From positions 37,524,759 to 37,588,758 of the forward strand of contig NC_087063.1 of assembly GCF_963678635.1 (NCBI RefSeq): 64,000 nucleotides of DNA. The letters are read 5' to 3'. The translations under genes and the position numbers were made by a program. Shown here one piece after another: positions 1-9,089 of the stretch (the stretch's first letter is position 1; the number at the start of each line of letters is the position of its first letter). The stretch comes from Symsagittifera roscoffensis. Its lineage: Eukaryota > Xenacoelomorpha > Acoela > Convolutidae. The notes below the pieces were generated by a model. It was given only the letters and a program-made list of their open reading frames with translations, ran no database searches and was not told where the DNA came from.

Positions 1-852
1 GAGAATGATGAAGTCCACCGAGTGATGATGGAAGTGGAACCATTACTGGAAGCTTCGGGAAAACGTAATTGGAGGAGCATCATGTTGACACATGACGAGT
101 TTCCTTGCCACTGCTTGCTGCAGACCTGGTGGTATCCCAAGCGTAGTAATCTGATGTTGATCTGGGACTCTAGAGAGCTGCTCTCCATGGGTTTACCAGA
201 CTCATCACAGCCCATAACAATAGTGATAGTGGGAGTTAGGATGGCGGTACGATGGCTGGAAGCTCACATAAGAGAGAACAATAGACAGGAAGTGCCAACG
301 AGAGAACAGTTGCGGAAATTGGATTGACTAAAAGATTTAGATTTTTTTGAGACAATGTGCAAAATTCTAAACATTCCGATGGAAGTGAAGAAGATATGGG
401 CAAGAAAACGATTGATGCCATGGTTCAGAGCTAACATGACTGCATGGTTGTACGAATATGCTAAAAAGCATATGTCGAAGCACGGCAGAGTGTACAGTGA
501 ATATCAGCTGGACATTGGAGTAGGAGCTTTCAAGCGGGCTCTCGTGACTCATCGGAATGCAGTGACCACTGCTGTGAAAAGAAATTCCAGGACAAGTGAA
601 CGTAGTGGAAAGGAGAAGGCAGAGATATTAAAGGAAGATTTGGAGAGAAATGTGACGTTGTGTCTCCACAACAGCTTCTGCAGGAACAGAGAATCTAAAG
701 TGGATCCCCTACCTTGTTGCAAACAGAGGGTAGAAGAGCAGAAGTGTTGGAGGATGGCTTCCAACAGCGTCAGGATAGCTAACGACGTGTTGCAGGATAC
801 AGAAACTGAGAGTGCAGAGTCATTATCACAGGAGGAGGAAATGGAACACTGA
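1..852 (+). pseudogene. Unrecognised ORF interrupted by one stop codon
   Basis: One frame is open from the left edge to a TGA at 850-852, broken by a single TGA at 325-327. The translated part after the break begins near 328 and is Lys/Arg/Glu-rich, with a highly acidic Ser/Glu tail ending in EEEMEH. I see no catalytic motif, signal peptide or membrane segment. The ORF starts outside the window. Long open frames with a lone stop in a region full of decayed retroelements fit the end of an old transposon protein, but a host exon cannot be excluded. I do not recognise the family and assign no function. Confidence 0.4.
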
Positions 853-2960
853 CGAATAGTCAAAAAACGAGATGCAAAAAGAGATGAAATTAGAAGAATT
901 TAGAAGTTTTAGAACTTCTAAACGACGATAAAAAAAGAAAACAAAGGAGTGATGAAGAAAAAGTTAAAACTCAGAATTGTTTTATGTGTGTGAAAAAACT
1001 CAAGTGAGAAACCAAGCAACCGAGTTAAAATTGAAAATTGAAACATTTAGTTGAGTTTTGAAATTGTTGCATTTATAAATTTGCATTTTGATTTTATTTG
1101 AGTGGCTTTAGAGACACTTACTTACTATTTATTTAGAAAGGCTTGAGTGAAGGAGTATATTTAAATATTCCAGCCTACATGACTGTTTTTAATCAGCTAG
1201 GAGAACTGATCACTTTGTGGTGACGTGAAAGGCTTGGGTAATCTCTCGAAGAGGGAGATTGTTTCATTGTTCTTTCTAACCACAGAGTTTCTTAGTTTTA
1301 ATATTCAGGACAATAACAAGCAAGATTTCCGAAGGGAAGAAGAAATGTAGGATAATTTTAGCTTGTTGGTTGGCAGGACTGTCCTGCAAACCAACACCTT
1401 TTAAATCTAGGAGAAAAAGTTTTAATCAGGACATTGACATTGGAAGTCGGAAAATATGTTTTATCTTAGGTCATATCCTCAATGTGCGGATTAATGAAAG
1501 AATTTGAAGGCTATAGTGATGTAGTATGATGCCATTTATATTCTGCAGTGAGTCGATATGACGTGGATATAAGTAATTTCGTGCATTTTGTAAATTCTGT
1601 TCGATGACACTGTATCCATTTTACGAACATTGCGAGATTCAATGAGGACATTGACCGGACTGTCCGGGGAGTATGTGACATTCGACCAGAATGTGACAAA
1701 ATGCGGATTTGGCGATTTCGAATTTTTAGCAGCGAACCTTCCGACTTGGCGATTTAGAAGGAATAAGAACGTTATTCGAACGATTGGACAAATCGTGAAG
1801 GCTGAAGGATTCGGAAATTCCTAAATTTTAAATTTTCGAAGTGATGACGTAACAATTCTCAGAAACGTCAAAAACGGCCATTTTGGCAGAAAAACTGAAA
1901 AGCAACACAACAACGATAGTTGCGCTGACGAAAACAACGAAGATTGTGATAGAAAAACCACAGAGAGAAACAGAAGTAACAGAGACCGCTCCAAGTTGCA
2001 ACTATTGTGACGCTACAATAGTTGCAAGGCAGTTGCTAACAACAGTGAGGGGTGGAAACCAGCCCTCCGGGTTATAGAGAAATCAAGCTTAACGTGCTTG
2101 ATTCAGTGGATTCGAAAATCAGGAGGGGTTTCGGGACTGAAACTTTTATCGTTTTATATGAACTTTTAGCTTCCCTATTATGTCCTGAATTGAATTTAAT
2201 TAACATCCGAATTCATTCTACTAAGATGAGAAGCTAGGAGTTGGGGGAAAGGGTTGATCCATCTTCGATGGAGATGATGATTTTTATCTACTGAACAAAA
2301 ACAATAATAATTCAATAAGTAGTAGTAGCCCTGTTTTTAGGAGTGACCTCGTGGTCTGGGGATACTGAGACCCAGCCATGAGCTCACTATTTCTGCATGA
2401 AATTAAGTTAATTCGAGTGTTTTGACCGAAGCCGAAAGCAGTAACGGTTTTTGTCGACCCGATGTTAGAAAGACCACCGAAAGTACTGGCTTGGTAGAGA
2501 CGGTGAAAAGCATGCAAAGCTCTGTTTAGACGTTAGCCAGTCGTCTTAGGACTTAGTTTTGTTCTCCGTCGATCTGTATCTTCCGGGCGAATGTTACAAA
2601 CAGATGTAATAACAGATTTATTGTTGCTTTAATAACAGATTGTACATCAACGCTTAAAGGACACTGAAACCATTGGGTTTTCTTAGAGTCGCTATGAGAA
2701 ATATTTACACAACTGATATGATACCAACTAGAACAACAATCACTTCCAATCCAATTTATCAGTCCTGAAGGTTTTTAATCAGTCCAATCCAATTTATCAG
2801 TCATCTTGACGCAGCATAAAGGTTAAAAAAAGGATTTTGACTGGACTTTAGGGGACTGAACTAACCCATGATAAGCGGTTAGTGGGAATTTTATAAATCA
2901 GCAAATACAAAAACGTAAAAGACAATTAATTTAAGAAATTTTTTTCTAAAAAGTAAATTT
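853..2960. other. Stretch without a recognisable gene
   Basis: AT-rich sequence with frequent stops in all frames. Short ORFs at 1630-1824, 1883-2077 and 2284-2517 (-) show no family features. It may hold the 3' flank of the ORF at 1-852, and near its right end the 3' untranslated part of the Penelope-like element on the - strand. I could not define LTRs or terminal repeats. Confidence 0.5.
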
Positions 2961-2964
2961 CAAA

Positions 2965-2991
2965 CGTTTTCGCAACTATGTGCATCGTCAG
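2965..2991 (-). other. Hammerhead-ribozyme-like core, partial
   Basis: On the - strand, CTGACGA (2991-2985) is followed by a short GCA...TGC hairpin and GAAA (2971-2968), then ACG. CUGANGA and GAAA separated by a small stem II are the conserved core of hammerhead ribozymes, which have been reported in Penelope-like elements. I could not draw a convincing stem III or cleavage triplet, so this is a core-like match and not a proven ribozyme. Confidence 0.3.
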
Positions 2992-3257
2992 GATTTTTAC
3001 AATAAACTACTCTAAATGACAATAAAACATCAATTTACAAATGTTATTTACAATAAATCACATACAATTTGGTTCTAAACCATCATGATAAAAAATTAGC
3101 CAATCACAGTTGACCTCTAAATTACTATTAAGATTAAAATACTTTTAACCTCTAAAATTAATTAAACATTTTGAAATTAATTTGTCTGGAAGTTTCTGAG
3201 TCATAATTTCGAATTAGACATGTACGTTTTGAATAAAAAACCAAAAGTATTTTGGGA

Positions 3258-5886
3258 CTAAATTTTCAGTGTTAACTCCCTGCTCCTAAACTCATCGCGC
3301 GTGTTCAAGCCCGGTTTCTCTTTCCTGATATGTATTGCCTCTAGTGTTAGCAATTTTGTTTGGTTGTTTGACCTATCTATAATTTCCCAACTAAGATCTG
3401 CGCTATTTCCCTCAAGTTGGCATTGCTGAAGGTGGAGGCCTACCGGTGAGTCTGCTTTCTTATGTTCCTCAATTCTAGTGGTCAAATGTCGAACAGTTTG
3501 TCCGACATAGGTGAAAGTGCATCCACTACATGACAGTTTATAAACCACTCTTGACTTGAGGTCATTAGAAAATGCTGACTTCAGTGATGGTAAACATGAT
3601 TGTAGTTTTCTTGTGGTGAAAACCACTTGAACGTTCGTTATTTTTTGTAACCTGTTAGCAAAATATTGGCTCTGGTTATCTCTATAATGCACCATCAGCA
3701 TTGGGGGCTTCTCATCCTTTGGTGATTGAACTGACAAACCCCTGTCACTATCCAGGGGCTTGCCTTTACCCTCGATGATCTTGCACAAGGCGTCTGAAGC
3801 CACCTTTGCGGACCAATTTTCAGGGTACTGATTTGTCAGCCATTGCGCCCTATTAGTTTCCATAGCCTTATCAAATTGCTCCCAGCTAGATGTACTCCTA
3901 AAAACCCTGTGTACAGTGCCTTGGATAACACTACGCTTATACTGAGTTGGGGCGCAGCTTCTATAGTTCAGTATAGTCCCTGTATCTGTTGGTTTTTGAT
4001 ACCAACTGCAAGTTACACGCCTATCCTGCGATACATTTATGTTCAAATCCAGGAACGGCAAATTCCCCTCCGAATTAGTTTTCTCTAGAGTGAACTGCAA
4101 ATTTGGATGAAGAGAATTGGCGGCATCGAGAAGACAACTCGGCTCCCCTCTGACTGTTCTAACAATGTCATCCACATACCTGAGGAACATTTTCACCTGG
4201 GGAGTATTCTTCTCCTTGTTCTTAGCTCGGCAACAGCTTTCACAGTACCAGACTATCTCGGTTATTGATGCGTATACGTCATCGGATTTTTTTCCGCATT
4301 TTAGATGATACCAGTTTCGGCAACTCTCGCATTCAACCCCCTATGTGACTTTCCTGCTGCAACATGGGCACAAGCCGTTTTTGTCATTAATTTGCTGTAC
4401 CCCCGTTCCCACCGGTATTTGTTGTCGTAGAGCAATTTCGTATTCTTTCAGCCATAAATTTGCCAGAATTACAGCGAGGGACGCGCCCATTGCTAAACCA
4501 TCAACTTGTACATACCATGAATCATTACACTTGAAATATACTTTGCTGACCGCCATATTCAAAAGCCTTTTCATGGTTGCTCTTTGATTTTCAGGAGGAG
4601 ACTCCTGGCTGTACAGCTTCTGTAAAGCAATTTCAATTGCCTCCTTCAGGGGAACGATGGTGTACAAACTTTTCACATCAAGAGATATTATGGTTTCATC
4701 CGGATCTAGAGCAATGTTTTCTATTTTTTCTCTAGCCTCTTTAGTATTGGTTTCTATATTTGCTCCATCGATGTTGTCAAAAAACTTTGCAAGCATTTTG
4801 TTAAGATTCTCATACGAGCTGCCGGGAAGTGATAGTACAGGTCGTAGGGGTGTCTCATCCTTGTGTACCTTAGCTAAACCGTACAATCGGGCGGGTTGCC
4901 CCCCTGTTGATCTCATCTTAGAATATAACTGATCACTTATCTCGTCTCTTTTGTTCATGGCTAGTAATTCTTTGTTAGGTTCTTTCTCAATTTTCAGTAT
5001 CACCCCATCAGTGGTTGCATCTTTTTTCGCAAACTGAGCAGATTGCAACAAGGATTCCAGCTTTGGATTCATATGTTTGTTTCCTCATTATGCAAAAACC
5101 AACCCCCTTATCAAAAGGCACAGCCAGCAACCCATTATCTTTGAGATATTTCCTCGTTTTTTCAACGGCTTTGTCTCTTGGGGTTTGCCGTACGTTTTTT
5201 GCATATGCCTTTGCCGCGGCTTCTATTTCACATAACGTTTCACCAGATGTTTTTTGATTTTTCAATTGTGAGAGGAAAATGTCGATATCCGCCAAAAAAT
5301 GTGTTTCGTTAAATTTGTCTCTAATTGGATGCTTGGGGCCCATTGGTAGCACCTCATATACCCATTCAGGCAGTTCAATATTATCAAGTACTTTAACTGA
5401 TTGCTCATTTCTCCCCCCAAGAGGTTTATCTTGTCTCTCGGACAGTTTTTCTAACTTTTTTCTATGGTTTTCTGATGTTGTATTTAAGCTTGCCTCAACT
5501 TGACGCCTCACGAATCGGAAAATGGATGCCCACCACTGTTTGTCAATTTCTTTTTGCACCAGTGATCTTGCTTTCCTTAGCATCTCCTCGTACCTTTTCC
5601 TATCCTCATTTGCCCTAGAAGTTTCAATCCTTAGTAGTTTCAATTGAAAATTATGCACAGCTTGGTCCGAAAAAACCCCGTTCTCGGGGACCCTAAACTT
5701 CAAAAAGTCCGGTATTAGATCGTTTTTCAGACATTTTCTCAGAAACTTCAGTCTATGTACAGATACTTGAACTTTTTTAAAGAATTTTAAATAGTCTAAC
5801 ACAATTTTCCAAGTTAGTTTCCTTTTCAAAATTTGTCTGAGCCAAACAGCAGGCAAAAGTACTGTGGTCATTGTTTTGCAGGCCAC
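3258..5886 (-). pseudogene. Penelope-like RT/GIY-YIG polyprotein, frameshifted
   Basis: This would copy element RNA by target-primed reverse transcription, with the endonuclease nicking the target. The N-terminal part (5886 down to ~5075) is basic and partly coiled. A +1/-1 shift near 5062-5078 moves to the frame of 5072-3258, which is one frame crossed by a TAG at 4341-4343. RT motif A is seen as SLDVKSLYTIVP, motif B as DGLAMGAS (about 4476-4503) and motif C as RYVDD (4167-4181). Motif B reads GLAMGASLA where PLE RTs usually have GLAMGSPLS. The GIY-YIG domain follows: VVYKLSCSGC, TYVGQT, then an Arg and EEH, and a later LEAIHIRKEKPGLN matching the catalytic-Glu region. The first codon at 5886 is GTG, so the true start is unclear. 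The linker between motifs B and C is far longer than usual and contains a PHD finger. Confidence 0.85.
4233..4370 (-). other. PHD-type zinc finger inserted between RT motifs B and C
   Basis: Reading the - strand, the ligands fall in order as C-x2-C (CPCC), about ten residues including the TAG codon, C-x2-C (CESC), x4, H, x2, C (RNWYHLKC), about 17 residues, then WYCESC. This is the C4HC3 PHD pattern, with the usual Trp two residues before the penultimate Cys. It sits in the same frame as motif B upstream and the YVDD motif downstream, so it belongs to the RT reading frame and is not a separate gene. The only damage is the TAG at 4341-4343. PHD fingers are known in ORF1 of CR1/L2-type elements, which makes capture from another retroelement plausible (inference). 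Confidence 0.8.
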
Positions 5887-5933
5887 GAGTATTGAAACTC
5901 ACAAGGCACAAAGCAAAACAAATCACACTCTTC

Positions 5934-6233
5934 TCACCCCTGTCTTTGAAGCGCAGACACTTCCTCTGCCCTCAGCTTCTGCTCACGTCTTGCTTTCGCC
6001 TTCCTCCTTGTCTGTGATGGTCTCTGTTGTTTGCCCCTGATATTGCCAATCAGCTCTGACAGCCTTTCTCTGTGTGCCACTACCAATCGCAGAGATTTCA
6101 GCTCCAAATCAGCACTCTGGTGCAGCTTCAAATATTCCTTGAGCTGCTCCGGGTTGTTTTGCTTGCTCTTGGAGAGTAGTCGTTTTGTAGCTGGAATAAT
6201 GAGCACCCCTGTGCCGAGAAGCTGACTAAACAA
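5934..6233 (-). pseudogene. Basic, coiled-coil-like ORF at the 5' side of the Penelope-like element
   Basis: A 99-codon - strand ORF immediately upstream of the pol frame, in a different frame. It is rich in Lys, Arg, Gln, Glu and Leu, with heptad-like spacing in the middle and a strongly basic C-terminal third. It may be the frameshifted N-terminus of the Penelope protein or a separate small ORF of the element. No catalytic motif is visible. Its first codons overlap the inner arm of the inverted repeat at 6220-6273. Confidence 0.4.
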
Positions 6234-6273
6234 GTCGGCTTGCTCTTGGACCAGCTAAATTGTTTAGTCAGCT
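6220..6273. repeat. Perfect 14-bp inverted repeat at the 5' edge of the Penelope-like element
   Basis: AGCTGACTAAACAA at 6220-6233 is matched by its exact reverse complement at 6260-6273, with 26 bases between. The RNA could form a stable hairpin. It marks the approximate right boundary of the element. Confidence 0.7.
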
Positions 6274-6287
6274 TTTTTCAATTGTAG

Positions 6288-6371
6288 CATCCAAATCCCT
6301 GCAAACCATATCAACCTGAATGGTTCCCTGCAAACCATATCAAAATTGTTTCCCCTGATGATTTAGCTCAA
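6288..6371 (+). pseudogene. Exon-like partial copy of the SH3 exon
   Basis: Bases 6321-6371 are identical over 51 bases to 6989-7039 in the genuine SH3 exon and encode the same WFPANHIKIVSPDDLAQ. Upstream the copy has a pyrimidine run ending in TAG (6285-6287). Downstream it has GTGAGC (6372-6377), so it looks like an 84-base, phase 0-0 exon of 28 open codons. A 17-base piece (CTGCAAACCATATCAA region) is itself repeated at 6298-6314. It lacks the ALYNF and WW parts of SH3, so it cannot encode a full domain. It may be a broken duplication or a cryptic/alternative exon. Confidence 0.6.
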
Positions 6372-6796
6372 GTGAGCTGACACAATTAATTTAATTTAAA
6401 TTTTAAAATCGAATTACAAAAATCAAAAACAAGGAACAATCTCGCCCGAGCTCAGTAGGTCCAGCGGTGCACCACCAGACTCTTCAAGTTCTAGTTTCCC
6501 ACCTCCCCACAGAAAACCATTTTGTAGACCTGTCTCTTAAATCCCTCAGAGGGCGCTCCACAAACATTAAACATAACAAATCTATTTAATAAGTTTATCA
6601 CAACAATTAGGCAAAAGTATGTGATGAAGGGACTCCTGAATGTAAACTCGGTTACTATGATTCTTCTGACCTTCTGATTAATTGAATAAAAACGTTTTTT
6701 TTTTCTATAGTAAAAGAAGTTCCTCGAATTGCATGTTTTCCAGATATAATAATGAAAACTTCGAGAATTTAATGTATTCATAATTGAAAATTTGTC
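6372..6796. other. Non-coding flank between the exon copy and the SH3 exon
   Basis: AT-rich, with stops in all + frames. The - strand ORF 6491-6781 has no family features. It would be 5' UTR/promoter or intron of the PIX-like gene. No clear TATA box or other core promoter element could be assigned. Confidence 0.4.
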
Positions 6797-7076
6797 ATGT
6801 CCTCGCAGCAGACCGCTTCAGCTGTACCATTTACAGCCAAAGCGCTGTATAATTTCGTGGGAAATCACGAAGATGAGTTGCAGTTCAGGAAAGGAGACTA
6901 CCTCACCGTTTTGCAGGTAGTGGACGGAGGTTGGTGGGAAGGGCAACTACAAGGTCATGGGTCAGCCCAGTGTTCTGGGCCAGTTGGATGGTTCCCTGCA
7001 AACCATATCAAAATTGTTTCCCCTGATGATTTAGCTCAAATCAAAGCAAACCCGAATGTCCCTAAACATGTTCATA
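6797..7076 (+). CDS. PIX-type Rho GEF, SH3 exon (N-terminal)
   Basis: This encodes an SH3 domain that in PIX proteins binds the proline-rich motif of PAK kinases and brings the GEF to Rac/Cdc42 signalling complexes at focal adhesions. Residues 15-19 are ALYNF (the ALYDY motif), followed by EDELQFRKGD, GGWWEGQL with the paired Trp, and GWFPANHIKIV. The order and spacing match the beta-PIX SH3, with an insert of about 12 residues (QGHGSAQCSGPV) before GWFP. The ATG at 6797 gives a short leader before SH3, as in beta-PIX. A CAG at 6812-6814 could also act as an acceptor. The exon ends at a strong donor GTAAGT (7077-7082), in phase 1. The next recognised exon starts in phase 0, so an intervening exon is missing. 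Confidence 0.8.
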
Positions 7077-7389
7077 GTAAGTAAAGATTGCTGTTGTCAT
7101 TGGGGCTCATTGCTCAGTTGGAGGGAATGCATCTATTTTCTTTGCCTTCTATCAGTTCAACTGCCTCGGCTTTCAGAACTTTAAATAAATTGGCTTGGGT
7201 TGTCTTTTTTCGGGAATGCAAGACATTGAAAAAAATTCGAAATAACAGAAAGTTCTATAAGTGCTGTGCTAGAGAAAGGTATACTTTAAACGACAATCTC
7301 ATATTGTGGTGGGCTATCGAGCGCAAAGTTTAAAAAGACTTGTATTAGAACGTCAGTAAACTTTTATACCCCTCATAAAAATATTATCA

Positions 7390-8877
7390 GTAGACAACGT
7401 AACCCAGAAATGGTACACAGACAACGGTAACGCAGTCGGTAAGTTAAAAAATCTACGAACCGTCCTCCTTAAAATTGTACTTTTGTTAGATTTTTTGGCT
7501 ACCATGTTATAGCATCCAAATGCCAACTCATTGTCAAAGAATTAATTTGTAAATAAAAATAAAAATTGCTTACATATGCAAAACAAAGATGAAAATCTCG
7601 GTGAAGCTGAGAAAATCTTCGAAAATACAGGAGTCACTATAAAGGCAGGCGCCCGAGTGCTTGGTTCTGATATATGAACAGAATCTGAATGTAAAAAGTT
7701 CCTCGAGTTTCAACAGAATTAGAAAATCAAAATTTTGAAAAAACTAACGAAAGTAGCTAAAACCTCCTACAAAATGTTTATGCCTGCTTTACTGATGGAG
7801 TTCAAGAGACGCTTTCATTTCTAACCAGAACAACGCTCAACAGTATGGAAAACTTAGAATCATGTGAAAAGATTATCAAAGAACAACTAATACCTAACCT
7901 AGTCGGTTCGGTTAGGACACAGTTCCGTGAGATATCTTCCTTGCCCCTTAAAATGGGCGGCCTTAACATCAAGCTGCCATCCGACCATGAAAGTTATCTA
8001 GAATGGTCTAAGGAAACATCACTAGTACTGGAATCTCAAGATCCTGCTACAGCAATAACAAAGCAAGAAAAAATTTGTACGAAAATCAAAAACTTGAAAA
8101 CTGATAGAACAAACCGAAAATAAACCCCATTAACTACATGAATGGAACAGATAAATACGCAATCGACCTGGCCTCTGAAAAGGGAGCCTCTAACTGGCTC
8201 AATGATTTATCACTGAGCAGATACAACTTCAACCTGAAAAAATCAGAATTCAGATATGGTATTACTGAAGGTACGGATGGGAACCGACCAAAACCCCACT
8301 CACGTGTGCATGTATGTGGTGCTAATTTTAGCTTGACACATGCCCCACACTGTGCAAAGGGCGGTTACACACACATGAGACACAATGAAATTTGAGACAC
8401 ATTCGCCAACCTCATGAACGAGGTTTGCCATGGCGTCGAGATTGAGCCGAAACTTCAGCCGTTGCAAGGCGAAAGCTTTGTCAACAATTCAACTACAACT
8501 GAAGATGAGACCCGACTTGGCTTTGAAACAAACGGAATCTGGGGTTCACACTTTAGCCGCCCTTTCTTTACTGTGAAAATTTTCAATTCCCATGCCAAAA
8601 CATCGCGAAAACTGCATAAAGACGCATACAAATATCACGAAACGCTGGAGTTTTAAACGTAGAGCAGAGTAGCTTCTACCCGCTAGTTTTCGGATGCACC
8701 GGTGGCGCTGCTCCAACAGCCACGCGGACGATGCAGCGATTAGCCGAAAAACTAAGTGAAAAAAGACAAGAAAGCTGCCCAGAATCGATAAACTACATAA
8801 GAACTAAAATAAGCTTCGCGCTCCTGAGGAGCTCTGTATTTTGTATAAGGGGGTGCAGATCGCTGCGCATAGTTTAA
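7390..8877 (+). pseudogene. 5'-truncated reverse transcriptase element, unclassified invertebrate family
   Basis: It begins at the RT palm: QKWYTDN (7405-7425) corresponds to the QxWYADD motif of the family, with the second catalytic Asp changed to Asn. Downstream come LPLKMGGLNI, ASEKGASNWLNDLSLSRYN, and a C-terminal domain with a Cys/His cluster (CGANFSLTHAPHCAKGG), RHNEIR, EVCHGVEIEPKLQPLQGE, RPFFTVKIFN and a final LLRSSVFCIRGCRSLR. I remember this architecture in uncharacterised RT proteins of corals, anemones and molluscs, but I do not know an established element name. Stops and frame changes occur throughout. The + orientation matches the host gene. A more complete relative lies at 54060-56712. 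Confidence 0.75.
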
Positions 8878-9089
8878 TTTATCAACAAGTCCATTAGCGC
8901 TATTGTAAAGGAGGGACGGCTAAGATAATTTAACATTACGACGATTCATTTAAAAAAAAAGAGTCCGAAAAACTTTAAACAACATGAACTCGATTCAACT
9001 TCATGTCTAGACAGTTCCTGCTTACTTTCTGTCAGAAAAATTGCCCTCAACAGATTCATATCAGCCCAATCAACTAAAAAAAACAATCC
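8878..9089. other. Short spacer between RT relic and satellite
   Basis: No gene seen. Satellite-like words (gcttagaaaaac, tttcatagcttgaat) begin near 9090. Confidence 0.5.

Larger units (their letters stand above)
2961..6273 (-). mobile_element. Penelope-like retroelement (RT + GIY-YIG), decayed
   Basis: The - strand reads N-terminal region, Penelope-type reverse transcriptase, then a C-terminal GIY-YIG endonuclease. This domain order is diagnostic of EN-containing Penelope-like elements. The pol frame has one frameshift (about 5062-5078) and one in-frame TAG (4341-4343), so the copy is inactive as it stands. A hammerhead-like core lies past the 3' end (2965-2991), and a 14-bp inverted repeat lies at the 5' edge (6220-6273). 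The ends given are approximate because no target-site duplication was identified. The element lies just upstream of the PIX SH3 exon, in opposite orientation. Confidence 0.85.

Noticed and set aside
2330-2400. tRNA-like or LTR-like sequence near GTGGTCTGGGGATACTGAGA
   Set aside because: No proper A/B boxes on either strand and no matching second copy to define an LTR.
7088-7333. ORF directly after the SH3 exon as read-through coding
   Set aside because: A strong GTAAGT donor and an in-frame TAA end the exon; the following frame has no family features.
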